The position numbers and the translations under genes are program-made. The notes beneath the pieces were generated by a model. It did no database searches and had not been told where the DNA came from. It worked only from the letters and a program-made list of their open reading frames with translations. DNA of 64,000 nucleotides from Tilletia caries. Taxonomy: Eukaryota > Basidiomycota > Exobasidiomycetes > Tilletiales > Tilletiaceae. Positions within the stretch are counted from its first letter, which is position 1; each line of letters starts with the position of its first letter. The DNA lies in assembly GCA_032718865.1 (NCBI GenBank), contig JALUTQ010000045.1, forward strand, positions 496,001 through 560,000. Direction: 5' to 3'. This document shows, piece by piece, positions 13,055-24,425 of this stretch.

Positions 13055-15057
13055 GTTGTGACAGCTGTGGAAACGGGTTAGGAGTGATTAAGTTAAGAAG
13101 GGGGGGAAGACGGAGTAATGTATGGGAGCGAATGTCAGCGCTATCCTGGAGCTGGGACGGACAAGGTCAGTAGCGCGAGAATGTGTGCTGCTGGGGTGGT
13201 GACTGGTGGACGTGGACGTGGATGGCGAGGAGCGCGAGGGAAGTCACGAAACCCCACTCCCACCCCGCCGAAATCATTAGAGGCGATAGGAAGGCCTCAG
13301 GCCTCAGGCTCAAGTCTCAACGCTCAACGCTCAACATATACAGGCTCAGGTTCCAGGCGTCCAGGCTCAGGCTCCAGGCCTGGCGAATGCGACGCATCTT
13401 TCCGGTCTTCGGGCAAATGAGAAAGGACAGGAAAGCGGTGAAGTTGGGATCCGAGCGCTCATCCCGGCCTCATTTTGCCCCGCTTCCGGGGGATCGACCT
13501 TGCATCTCGCAATCTTGCATCCGACGATCATATGTATGTCACCGCCGTCTCATCATCCCTTCCGGCTTCCCGAAAACGTGCATGCCGCCCACGACGAGCC
13601 GATACTTAGATGAAGCTGAAGCGTTGGATGCGAGTTGCTTGACCACCGCTGGAAGATGCTGGAGATACTACTATGACCTCCTGGGGCTCTGAGGTGTGCG
13701 GACGTTCGGCTACCCGCTGCTCGTAGCTGACGATCTCCTGCCTGCATGCTCCCACAGGCCGTTGGCAGAATCACCTCCTGGATTCCCTCGCAACGGAACA
13801 GCACACATACACGCTCACGACATATTGCCGCACGTCCCACAGGATGACCTTTCCGCCGACTAGCTACGGTGTGCTTCAAACTTATGCTTCAACGCCTTCC
13901 GTCCCTTGGGACCGCCTCCTGAGTCCATGGAATATTCGTTGTGCCAAGTGCCGAACGGTCGTTTCTTATCCTTGCGCCCCCGTCGGACCGACCAGCACGG
14001 TCGGCCGGCCTTGTCAGTCCCAAGGGTCCTCCTTGGCGATTGAACCGACTGAGGGCGGTCTTCCCCTTATCCAGGCATTACCACCACTGACGCTCATCAC
14101 CGTTCTCAGCGAAGGCTGCATGCTGCCTCAACGCTCACCGCTCACCGTTCACTCTCTGCAGGCTTTGCTGTTCTCTGACACTTTTTGCCGATCTGATACA
14201 CACCGGCCATCGCATCCCTTGCGCCCCCTTGATGTTGCGCTTCGCTTTCACATTCCATGAGAGATCAGGTCGGATGCTGCGCCTTCACGCCTTGTGATTA
14301 CTGGTCCGTGCTGCAGATTACCGCTGAACTCTTCGTCCCTTCTCTGAGCCAGGGCAGGAGTCGAACATCTGCGCCAGCTGCGCCCTCACTCAATGAAGCC
14401 CTGACTCGACCTGCACCAGATCCCTCAGATCCTAGCGCCTCAGCTCAGGTTTCACGGCGTCAACCCCATCCCGGAGCTCGGGCCTCACACTCCTGGAAGC
14501 CAAGTCCGTGAGCCCTTTCGGCCTTCGCGCTCTAGCGAGGGGAAAGGGAGGCGATGATATAGGTGAGAGATGTGTATGCAACGATTCAGTATTGTGGATC
14601 TGAGACTTCTGTCCATCTCACTCCTGGGAAGTGGAAACATTCCTCAGCGTCGACGTCGAGCGCCTTACCCTCGTCGACCTCCTTGCCTCGCCGAGGCAAT
14701 GGAAACTTTCACCCTGTGAACCGTCAACGGAGATGGCGAGATGTCTCTTTCCTTCGATGCATCCCTGGGAAGCTCTGGCGGCACGCCAGGCAGCGAGGCA
14801 CTCGTTGCTTCAGCTTCGCGTTCGAAGTGCAGCTCTCTGCTTCTGGAATCCGCATGCTATATAAGGGCGCTGTTCAGCGAGTCCTGTCCACTTCCTTCCA
14901 CCTCCCCATCAGGCCCACCTACCTGCCCCTACCCCAACCACTCACAGTCTTTACCACTACCACAGTCCCTCTCTTCCTTCCTCACTGATACAGTACCTGG
15001 ACATATCCTTGCACTCTTATCCACCAACCACATCTACACTTCACAACCTTGCCCACA
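13055..15057. other. Long intergenic region upstream of the repeat-peptide gene
   Basis: No gene is supported across about 2 kb. It holds short imperfect repeats of the CAGGCTCAGG and CTCAACG type at about 13285-13385. The open frames here are short, lack shared motifs and overlap in several frames. The last 200 bases are the promoter and leader of the secreted repeat gene. Confidence 0.55.
14858..14865 (+). promoter_or_regulatory. TATA box of the secreted repeat-peptide gene
   Basis: TATATAAG lies 200 bases upstream of the ATG at 15058, in a GC-rich context where such a motif is unlikely by chance. A C/A-rich leader follows (about 14900-15057), as is common for highly expressed fungal secreted proteins. 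A strong inducible promoter is inferred. Confidence 0.55.
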
Positions 15058-16260
15058 ATGGTCAGAATCCTTTCCACCCTCACCTCCATCGCTCTCGTCG
15101 CCGCGGTAGCCTCTGCCATCCCTCTTGAGGAGCGCAGCGTCAAGGTCGTTCACGACAACGACGGCGTCGATGCCAAGGGCGCCAAGATTGGCCTCAACCT
15201 GCTCAACAACCTCCACCTGTTCGACGATGGGCACATCCTCAAGCGCAAGGCTACAAAAATCGTCCACGACAACGACCTCGTTGATGCCAAGAATCTCAAG
15301 CTCAACCTCAACCTACTCAACGATCTGGACATCCTGAAGCGCAAGGCCACAACATTTGTACACGACAACGATCTCGTTGACGCCAAGGGCCTCAAGCTCG
15401 GTCTCAATCTCCTCAACGACATCGATCTCCTGAAGCGCAAGGCTACCAGCTTCGTCGATGACGACGACCTCATTGACCTCAAGAACACCAAGATCAACCT
15501 CGACCTCTTGAAGAACCTCCACATCCTCAAGCGTGGCTCTAACGCCCTGGACGCAATCATTGCCCGGAGCGAAGACAAGGCCGTGGAAGCACGCGGGTGC
15601 TCGACAAACGTCGTCCATGACAACGATCTCATCGACTTGAAGAACTTGAAGGCCGTCCTCAACGTGCTCTCCCGGTCCACTCCCGAGAAGCGTGGCAGCA
15701 AGTCTGTTTCTTACAGCGACAATGATCTGCTCGACTTGAAGGATCTCGGAGTCAACGTCAACATTCTTTCTGGCCGGCCCCAGTACTGCGTTCCTGTTCC
15801 TCACACTCCCAAGCCCACTCAGAAGCCTACCCGCACTCCTAAGCCCACCCCCAAGCCTACGCGTACGCCCAAGCCGACTACTACCCGCAAGCCTACCACC
15901 ACGAAGCACACCACCACCAAGAAGCACATCACCACCAAGCACACGCCCAAGCCCACTCAGAAGCCCCCGACTTCATGCCCCAGTGGCTTCGACCACGTGT
16001 CCCACGGCTCCACCTGCGGAAGCGTTTACGAGAGCGACAACGATCTCATCGACCTCAAGGACCTGACCATCAACGTGTGCATCCTCGACTTCAGCGGCAA
16101 GTGCGGCAAGGACAGCGGCAAGAAGAGCCCCAGCTGGACCTGCCAGACTGCCGGTGGCTGCTGTGTGCAGAAGGGTACCAAATCGACCACGGTTGTGGAC
16201 GACGACGACCTTCTCGACCTCAAGAACATCGGCATCAACCTGGGCTTGCTCAACTTCTGA
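15058..16260 (+). CDS. Secreted repeat protein with Kex2 sites (putative processed-peptide precursor)
   Basis: Single exon, 400 residues. A signal peptide is clear (VRILSTLTSIALVAAVASA, cleavage near residue 20). It is followed by modules built on a core such as VHDNDLVDAKxLKLxLNLLN. Lys-Arg pairs fall at residues 62-63, 94-95, 126-127 and 158-159, exactly 32 apart, with another at 211-212. Two more divergent modules follow, then a Thr/Pro/Lys linker (about 245-305). The C-terminal block has seven cysteines (307-369) and two further core copies (about 324-345, 378-400). Kex2-type proteases cut after Lys-Arg in the late Golgi, so release of several related acidic, amphipathic peptides is inferred; the Ustilago repellent protein Rep1 is a known case of that logic. 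I do not recognise the family. Confidence 0.8.
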   Translation: MVRILSTLTSIALVAAVASAIPLEERSVKVVHDNDGVDAKGAKIGLNLLNNLHLFDDGHILKRKATKIVHDNDLVDAKNLKLNLNLLNDLDILKRKATTFVHDNDLVDAKGLKLGLNLLNDIDLLKRKATSFVDDDDLIDLKNTKINLDLLKNLHILKRGSNALDAIIARSEDKAVEARGCSTNVVHDNDLIDLKNLKAVLNVLSRSTPEKRGSKSVSYSDNDLLDLKDLGVNVNILSGRPQYCVPVPHTPKPTQKPTRTPKPTPKPTRTPKPTTTRKPTTTKHTTTKKHITTKHTPKPTQKPPTSCPSGFDHVSHGSTCGSVYESDNDLIDLKDLTINVCILDFSGKCGKDSGKKSPSWTCQTAGGCCVQKGTKSTTVVDDDDLLDLKNIGINLGLLNF

Positions 16261-16985
16261 AGCGGCCACGGCATTATGCCTAGCAAATCTCGGGTCTCCC
16301 GTGGCTGTCGACTTGCACACTGTTCTCGACCTGCGACACGACACACGGACGACCTTGACCTGAGATGGATCCAGCTTCCTGGTAACGGACATTCTTCCTC
16401 TTCCTCTTCCTCTTCCTCTCGCCCTCTAGACGCTCGACACCATCCAAAACGATCTGCCACCAGGTGATCCCCGCAACACATCCCGCAAAACGCATCGTAT
16501 ACGTCTATCCAGCTTCCTTCTAGGCTCCTTCCCGATCCCTTTTCTTTCTATCGCTACCCTTCCCCCATGGTCACCCACCTCGGGGGGCTCGGCACACTCC
16601 TTCTTCTTCCATTTCCATATCTAGCAGCATCTGCGCTCAACTTTGTGGTCCCCTAACTCGTATTCTCTACACTGTATCCCTACTCAATAGCATCATCAGT
16701 GCCAGTCCTGGTCATTTGCGCACCTTGCTTTCTCTTCTGCCTCGTCGAGTGTGGTCTGCAGCTCGTCCTTGCATGGCTCGTTGTCGTTGACGTGGAAGTT
16801 GAAGCAGAAGCAGCGCACGGGCATCGTACTGTAAATCGTTCGAGGTCCGACCCCGCAGAAGATTCTCAAGAGCATCCTCGAGATCTCGACCGTTGATCTC
16901 GACTTCGCGAACTTGGTCCCTCTCCATCCACATCACGGCTACGACTACCCCTCTGCCGACTCGACCGAGATCCTTCACCCAAGAA
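16261..16985. other. Intergenic region between repeat-peptide gene and glucosidase II beta
   Basis: 3' region of the secreted repeat gene and 5' leader of the next gene. A (CTTCCT)n run lies at about 16392-16418. No further gene is seen. Confidence 0.55.
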
Positions 16986-19455
16986 ATGCACTTCTCCCTC
17001 CGCTCGAAGCGGCAACAGTCGCGCTCGCAATCCGTGGCTGCAGTCACTGCGGCGTCGGCCATCCTCCTCGCGCTCCCGCTCGCCAGCTCTGCCAGCAAGA
17101 CCGTCAAGGGAGTCGCTCCGAAAGGTGAGTGTCCCCATCAACCGCTGCAGGCTTGTCGTCCATCTGAGCTGAACCGCTCTCGTCATGGCTCTCCCAGACG
17201 CCCATCTATATGCGGCACTTGCTGGGAAAGCAGATGCGTGGAAATGTCTGAACTCGAGCCAGGAAATCCGACACTCTGCCATCAACAACAACTTCTGCGA
17301 CTGCGAGGACGGGACCGATGAACCAGGTGCGTGCGCGAGTGTTGTGCGCTGCCTGTTCGTGCCTAAAGAAGCTGGATGTCGCTGATCGATTCGCGAGCAA
17401 TTTCCATGAACAGGGACGTCGGCCTGCACACAGAGCCGTTTTTACTGCGCCAACGAAGGCCATATTCCAGCATACATTCTCTCAAGCCGAGTCAGCGACA
17501 GCGTGTGCGGTGAGTGTCGCTGGTCTGACAGCCATCCTGCGCTTGCAGCGATTGACCCCGGGCCCAAACTTCCAATTACAGATCCAGAATGCTGCGATGG
17601 CAGCGACGAGGCTGACAATCCCCACAAGGACTGCCCGAACGTGTGCGCCAAGGTCGGAAAGGCGCATCGGGAGAAGGCCACGAAGGCTGAGGCCATTCGA
17701 AATGCTGTGCGTAAATCCAGAGCTGAGCGCGGATATTCGCCAGCTCAGAGCGCTCCTGTCAATTTTCTTACACTGCCCTCTTTTCTTTGCTAATAGGGAG
17801 CCAAGACTCGAGCGAAATACATCAGCGACGTCAGGCGCAAGCGCATAGTGGCGCAGGCCGAAGTTGACCGGCTCGAGGTCGAAGTCAAGGTGGCTGAGGA
17901 GCGCAATGCGCGTCTGCAAGAGGCACTGAAGCGTGCGGAACAGGCCGACCAGGTTGTCATCCAGGAGAAGATGGCTTCTCGTGAGTTGTGTAGCAGTTCG
18001 CTTAGCTCATGTGCATTTGCTAACGGCCTGCCATCTCTCGAATCACGCTTCACCTTTACCCGCGTGCTTCTCAGCCCTCTACGGCAACTTGAAGTCGTAC
18101 CAAGAGTCTTTGAAGGCGCTCGGCAGCAAAAACGACGACCTCAAGGCGGAGCTCAAGACCCTGACTTCGCTCTTGGATGACCTTGCGAACAACTACAACC
18201 CTAACTACCAAGATATGGCTGTCAAAGGTGCTGTCATGGCGTACAAGTCATGGCGACGCGGCGGATCACAGGACAGCGAGACTGACGAGGCAGAAGGTGG
18301 AGCCGCCGCGGACGGAGATTCGACCAAGAAGATCACGGAGGAGCCGCCTGTGAAGCTTAATGGATTACTGGAGGAAGGGGAGTGGACTGCTGAAAAGCTC
18401 CGAGGGTTGCAGGAGCGGGACCTTCTCGAGATGCTGGATGGTGCGGAAGCAGGGAAAGGTGGTACAGAGGATGATGGCATCTGTGAGTGCAGACTGCAGA
18501 AAGGACAAAAGAGCTGGTCTAACCCCGACTTCATGCTGATTCGCCTGGATGTACTCGTCGAACAGTGTTCCGCATCCACGAGTACCTCCCTGACGCTCTC
18601 GTGCCAACCTTCGAGGCTCTGGTAGACACTTTCCTCGACTTGCTCCTCAAGACCAACGTGATCACCACAGTAAAGCGCAAGCGACCGTCTACAGACACTG
18701 GCGCGGAACCAGAGAGTGAGTCGTCCCCGCATTTGGCCCTTTTCGCGTGAGTACATTTTAGGCTGACTTGTCATTCGATGGATAGATGTTGTCAAAGTTC
18801 GAAACGAAGCCAACGCAGCGTCGAGGAAGCTGGGCGACCTTGAGCGAGACTTGAAGGATAAGCGCGCGGAGCTCGATCTGGACCCGAAGAAGCACGGTCG
18901 TGAGGGAGAATTCAAGGCGCTGGAGGGGACTTGTATCCAGAAGGAGGTGGCTGAATACACATACGAGCTCTGCTTTGGACGGGGCACGCATCAGAAGACG
19001 ACGAAGGGTGGCATGTCGACTGCGATGGGGTACGTCGTTTCGTGGATGCCGACTAACATCCTTCAGTCCGGTGCCCAGCTTACCCGTACCTCCGCACTTT
19101 GCAGATCGTTTGAGCGCTTCGACCCTTTCAACAAGAGCAACGAGAAGGAGGACGAGTACTACATGACTCAGCTCTACGCGAACGGAGCGCACTGCTGGAA
19201 TGGACCAGCACGAAGCGTCAATGTGAGTGTTTGTTCCAGCTTCTCTCGATCCAGGCTTCCTCAGCGTTCTCCCTTCCAATGCTAAATCACGATCTGATCG
19301 TCCGCAAACAGGTGCAACTCTCGTGCGGCCTTGAGAATGAACTTGTGGAGGTGTTCGAGGCGGAGAAGTGCATCTATTCGATGAAGGTCCGGACTCCTGC
19401 TGTTTGCTTCCCGTCGCAGGTGGCAGCACCTTCGGCAGGGCACAGCGAACTATGA
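16986..19455 (+). CDS. GTB1: Glucosidase II beta subunit (PRKCSH/Gtb1)
   Basis: Ten exons (16986-17124, 17198-17326, 17414-17509, 17582-17706, 17797-17980, 18075-18482, 18566-18715, 18786-19029, 19105-19222, 19312-19455) join in phase to 578 residues. A signal peptide comes first, then the PRKCSH N-terminal module with two acidic Cys motifs (FCDCEDGTDEPGTSAC; ECCDGSDE), a long coiled coil (about 165-300), and a C-terminal MRH lectin domain from about residue 445 (TCIQKE, YTYELCFG, FERFDPF, CWNGPARS, LSCG). The subunit partners the catalytic alpha chain in the ER lumen and helps trim glucose from N-glycans. The last four residues are HSEL, close to the ER-retrieval signal HDEL. The ATG gives a clean signal peptide. 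Confidence 0.95.
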
Positions 19456-19938
19456 GCAGCCCAGTACCATCTATCCTGTGTTTCCTCCTGCCTCCGTTTG
19501 TAGAATTCATTCACCCTTGGCGCCTTCGTTTGTCTGCCTCCTTGTCCATCGTGAGCGAGGAAATGTCGATTGTTGAGTGTGTCACGTGTGCTTTGTTCAT
19601 TCGGCCGAGAGTCTGTGGAGTTTCTTCTGTGTGGGATTGGCTCCAGTTTTTCCACGGTCGCGAACTCGACTCACCTCCATCTGCACACGCACAGCAACCA
19701 CGCAAGGCAAGGCACGGCACAAGAACGAGCAAGGTGAGGGCGACTCGGACGATCCACTGCGCTGCTGGCCCTCGTCTCGATGCTGTCACGGTCTCGCAGC
19801 GGAGACGAGGGGCAGCTGCTGGCAAGTGCTTTGAAGAAAGGAGGCGGTTGCTGACCCACAACCTCTCTTTCCATCCGTCCCTTCTGCTTCCTGCCACAGT
19901 TCCCGGCGCAACACATCAAACACACACACACATTCAAC
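19456..19938. other. Upstream region of the eS30 gene
   Basis: Non-coding stretch between glucosidase II beta and eS30. It probably holds the ribosomal-protein promoter and a CA-rich leader (ACACACACACATTC just before the ATG). I see no clear factor-binding motif. Confidence 0.5.
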
Positions 19939-20369
19939 ATGGGAAAGGTTCACGGTTCGCTGGCACGTGCCGGTAAGGTCAAGTCTCAATGCCCCAAGGT
20001 TGAGAAGCAGGAGAAGGCCAAGCGGCCTAAGGGGTGAGTTCAGCATTTTAGTTGGGGTGGGCGACCTGGAGTGGCGGGCCAGGGCACAAGGCAGGGCGCA
20101 GGGCAGGGCAGGCAGATACTCCCGTTGCTGGAGAAGGGAACGCTGTCGTTGATGGGATGTGCGCACTAGTCGAGCCTTGGCCACATCCAGGCCCCGCATT
20201 CAACCCTATGGACTTTCCCATCTGACCCATCCACCCACACCCTCCTCTTTGTTCTGCCCCCCTTCACAGGCGCGCCCACAAGCGCCTGTTATACACCCGC
20301 CGCTTCGTCAACGCAACAGTTGCACCCGGCGGCAAGCGCCGCATGAACCCCAACAACCCCGCCTCGTAA
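19939..20369 (+). CDS. RPS30: 40S ribosomal protein eS30
   Basis: Two exons, 19939-20033 and 20270-20369, join in phase to 64 residues. The start [17 protein letters not shown] and the later [11 protein letters not shown] and GKRRMNPN motifs are diagnostic for eS30, a small very basic protein of the 40S subunit near the decoding site. There is no ubiquitin-like FUBI fusion upstream, as in other fungi. The intron after codon 31 falls within a conserved stretch (RPKG/RAHKR), a common ribosomal-protein arrangement. Confidence 0.97.
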
Positions 20370-21233
20370 ATCAGCGGAATCGCCAACGAGGATGAATGGT
20401 GGCGGAGGAACCCTTCCCCATCCGGAGATAGCGACGACAAGTCTCCCATCATGCCGGTCTCTCCTACACTGCCTTCATCCTGCATCCTCACGTCGACAGC
20501 TGGGTTTCCTTTTTGTACACCGTCCATCACTTCTCTCACATGCACCTATCGCAATCTCGACTTCCACGCTTCCCATGAATCCCTTTGCCACTCTTGATCA
20601 CCCTTATGAGGCCACGCATGATGATCAGGAAGGCAGAGACAACCGGACGTTTCGGAAGACTTGGCTTTGACCAAGACAACACAACAATAGAGGGTGCGAA
20701 ACGAAGGAAGGTCAAGAAATAGGGATAAGAAGGACAGAGATCAAGACAAGTCAAGCGGGCGAAATCAAGAAAGGTGGACGAGGGTAAGACGAGAGAAAGT
20801 AGACAGGGCCGTTCCATGGAAGTCTGAATCTTTCGATGTAAGGGAGGGGGAGAGACTGGGCAGGAAACAGGCTTTCAGAATGTCAAAAAGTAGTGATCGC
20901 ACAGAAGGAAGATTTCAACTGAGCCGGGAAGTGTTGTGTCCCGAGTCGGAGGGGCCAGGGGAATGATTGCCGTTGCTGGGTCAAGGCCGCGTTGGGGGGT
21001 CCTCAGTGAGGCTCTGGGTGGGAAAGAGCGGCGTGGTCCAGGAAATGGGAAGATTTGAGATGCCGATAGCCAAGATGGGTAGAAAATCCTCTGGGGAATG
21101 CGCCATGAAAAAAGGTCGAGTCAACCGGAATCCAGGACTTGTCGTCGGTGCAGGAGGGCCGGATATCGCAGTGCCCACAGACACAGCACTTCCAAAAAGC
21201 AGGCAACTGCGGAGCGTAGGATGGCCTACCACT
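20370..21233. other. Convergent 3' region between eS30 and the Bqt4-like gene
   Basis: Purine-rich on the plus strand from about 20690 to 20930. No conserved gene or repeat is seen. Confidence 0.5.
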
Positions 21234-22766
21234 TCAGAATTGGAAGATACCGCTCAGGTTGGAGAGACCTAGCGTGGCCAGACCCTGCTGAGCAAGTTGA
21301 ATCGCCGCCTGCAAATCGCCTCCGCTCGCGTACGCCAGGGCACCCGCGCCCGCCGCCGCCGTCGCACCCACCAAGCTGGCAGCGCTGATGATAGGCCTCC
21401 GTTGGACGGCCTGAGCGCCCCTGCGGACCGTCGACACGAGCGCATTCGAAGGCACCATCGATCCATCCGTCGCGTACTCCTCGTCCTCACCCACCGCGCC
21501 CGATCCATCACGCGGTGCATCTGTCACAGCTCTACGCTTCCGCGAGCCCGAGGAAGATGGACCGGCTTCTCCTGCTACTGCTGCGGCAGCAGCCCGCTTG
21601 CTAATGGCGAATGCACGGGCTTCTTCCAGTTGAGCATTGGCTTCGTCCGGCGAGATGAATGTCCCCACGCTCGTCTCTGTCCGTTCGACGCGAACCTCCT
21701 CCGTGCCATCCTGAGCCACCGTACGGGTCGTCTTCGTGCGTACGACGGAAGGAGTCGTCTCGTTGACCAAGGATGATGTGGCAGAGCTAGCGGTTGCATT
21801 GCTCTCCGATTGCCGTGCGCGCTTGCGACGAGGCGTGTCCGTACCTGCTGATCCAGACTCGTTCGCCGCCGAGTTCGAGCCAGCTCCGCTCCCGTTCGGT
21901 TTGGATGATGCGCGCTTGGACGATGCCTGGTGGATCCGCTCGCCGTTGGGAAGGATGAGAACCAGTTGGCGGTCGTCGTCGAGTTCTGCCCGGGCCTCGA
22001 TGAGGTTACGCGCGTACTTGAGGATGCGATATTCCTCTGCCACTTCCAGGGCGTCAGTAGCGGGGATCCAGGTGCCCTGGAGACGGACGCCTGTGCCTGC
22101 AGGGGCGGGACCCGGCGCGGCTACCGACTTGCGTCCTCGTCCGCGGGCGCGCTTCGAGGGTGTGTCGGACGTGCTCTCGGTAGCATCGTCTGCCGAGGAG
22201 GGAACGATCCCGCCGTTGGCTGCGTCACAGTCGAAGCGCGCTTCAAGGTAGTCCATCTCGATGCGCTCTTCAGCGCTGCCGGCGTATGGGAAAGCAATTT
22301 TGAACATGGCAGAGGCAGCGAGCGCATTCGTGTCAAATCTGATGAAATGGTTTTGAAATCACGAATTTTGTTCAGCGAGGTGGCAGTGATGGCGCGCGAT
22401 CAGATCGGTCACGTACCGTTTGAGGAGGAAAGCATGATCAGCGGTGCCAGATACAGGAGGGCTGTTGGGTAGAGGAAGCTTGACGCGACCGATGATGATG
22501 TCCTTTCCCTCCCGTTCGATGATTTGAAGTTTTACTGGTATGTGGGTGTCTGGAAGTGCCGAGTTCGTTCCCTTTGGGAGATCCGGTCGGTCCTTGCGCG
22601 CCTTTTGATCTGTTGAGGAGGCAGACTTGGAAGCGCGTGGGGCGGCAGGCGTTGACGCGCCGGTGGACGCGTTGTTGGCGGTGGTACTGTTTTGGTCGGC
22701 ATCGTTGGAGAGCACACTGGACGAGCGGCCGCGCCGGGGTGTGGATCGACGTGCAGTTGGTGCCAT
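21234..22766 (-). CDS. bqt4: Bqt4-like inner nuclear membrane protein
   Basis: Two exons, 22766-22417 and 22338-21234, join in phase to 484 residues. After a disordered basic start, residues about 75-240 match the APSES/KilA-N-like fold of fission yeast Bqt4: PVKLQIIEREGKDIIIGRVK, then ASAMFKIAFPYA, EERIEMDYLEARFD and GTWIPATDALEVAEEY. A disordered Ser/Thr-rich stretch leads to a C-terminal hydrophobic segment (about 432-455, IISAASLVGATAAAGAGALAYA) and a short amphipathic tail, a tail-anchor layout. Bqt4 tethers telomeres to the inner nuclear membrane and links to the Bqt1-Bqt2-Sad1 system in meiosis. Homology is clear in the N-terminal domain and topology; function in this organism is inferred. 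Confidence 0.82.
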
Positions 22767-23156
22767 CCTGGAGTTCTGCGGGTATGTGGTGTTCGTTGCG
22801 GGTGATGAGATCGAAAGCTGTCGGCGCTGATGACACGAACGAGATGGTCGTCGTCGCCAGCGAGTGAGTGTGAGGAGCACGAGGATGTGGATCGTCAACA
22901 ACAAGGCCCTGAGACGCGCGCGCGTCGGACTCTTTTCCATCTTTCTTCCCTCGCAAAAAGACCCTGTTTTCCAGCCACGCGCCGGAACGCAGCAGCGGCA
23001 CGTGGCGTTTCGCAAATGAAAATCACTGTCACGGCGTTTAAGCCCAAAACTTGCCGCATCTTGCAGAGCGGGAAACCGGACACGCTTGTCTCTCCGGACA
23101 CCACACCATCGCTGCTTGTGCCACCCGCCTACCCTTTTCCCTGCCGACTGCCAGCC
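22767..23156. other. Upstream region of the Bqt4-like gene
   Basis: Promoter side of the Bqt4-like gene. No other gene is seen. Confidence 0.45.
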
Positions 23157-24425
23157 GCCAGGTCATGTCCTGTTCTCGCACGGAGACTGCCCTTCTCCTT
23201 TCTGCAGACTGGCGTCTCTTCTCCTTCCCATCCGCGTTCTGTGGCAGAAGCGATCTGACATCTGACAGCCCTTTCTTGCTTTATCGATGTTTCACAGGAT
23301 CCTCTCCTGCTCGATGACCGGTCATCCAGCATCCTTCACTACGCTCTCGCGCGACTTCCATTCCCCCCTGGGTCTGCGTTCGACGACTGTATTGCTTGCA
23401 TAATGAATGGGCTGACTGTTTTTGGTCCTTTCCCTCTTCCCTCTTCCCTCTTCCCTCTTCCTTCTCCCGTCTTCCTTTTTCATTCTCACAGTCAGTTTTA
23501 TGTTCTCCAGTCTCCTCCGTTTCCTCAGCTATGTACATCCGACACCCCTCCTAACACATCTCTTCTCTACTCCTTGATCCGCAGACTATCCCGTCGTCCT
23601 TTCGGCATTTGCTGCGTGTCCGCGCGCTCTCCGATACCGCATTCACTAACAACCAACGCACATCCATTTCTGTCTGCCACTCTAGCTTCCCCTCCTTCTG
23701 AATTTCTCAAGGCCGGATCTCGATGGACACTTCCTCCTGCTCTTTGCCCGCACTCGGATCCGCAATAATACTGACCATACTGACATAGTGACACCTTTCC
23801 AGTTTCCACATTGATTTTTTGGATTCTCTGCGTACGTTCTCATAGCGCCCATGCCGTAAGTCGCAACTGATACCCCTCGGCTCGCTTCACACACCTTGTT
23901 GATCTGCTTCTACTTCGCCCTCTGGTCTTCCGCAGCCATATCACGATTCATGTCAGCAGCATGCAAGGTAGCTCTGCCTGCGCATCTTCTGCTCTCCTGC
24001 CCCTCTGTCCCGCCTACCCAGTTTACACTCAAGACCATTTCCCTTTACCCTTCACACAGCTGGTATTACGGGCGCCTCTACCTACAATGTGAGTACACCG
24101 TCTTCTCATGCGCACGAACTGATGTCCATCGCAATTTGCTTGCCTTTCTCATCTGACTCTGACCTCTTGCACGCACCTTCTATTCTTGACTTCCAACTTC
24201 GAACAGGCCGTCAAGATCCGCGTTGCATCGGGCGAAGGGGCGTAGAGACCAATGGGAAGCACTCCACAAACCCCTTGGCAAAATCGGTCAGCACTGTCCC
24301 CAGGCAGGCTCTGCATATACATGCGGGGTTTCTACTTCTAAACGCTGATGATTCTTCCCCTTCACTCCTTTGCAGCTGTCGAGAAAGCCGTGCGGCTAGG
24401 CGAAAGGTACAAGCAGGAATCTACC
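23157..24425 (+). repeat. Duplicated segment, copy 1 (upstream part of ETF-beta pseudogene)
   Basis: This stretch is similar to 29922-31070. Shared blocks include TTCCCATCCGCGTTCTGTGG then CAGAAGCGATCTGACA (about 23225-23262 and 29994-30030), the ACTTCGAACAGGCCGTCAAG intron-exon junction and the GTGCGGCT exon. The copies differ by many substitutions and small indels, so the duplication is not recent. It covers promoter, introns and first exons, so it is DNA-level, not retroposed. Confidence 0.75.
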
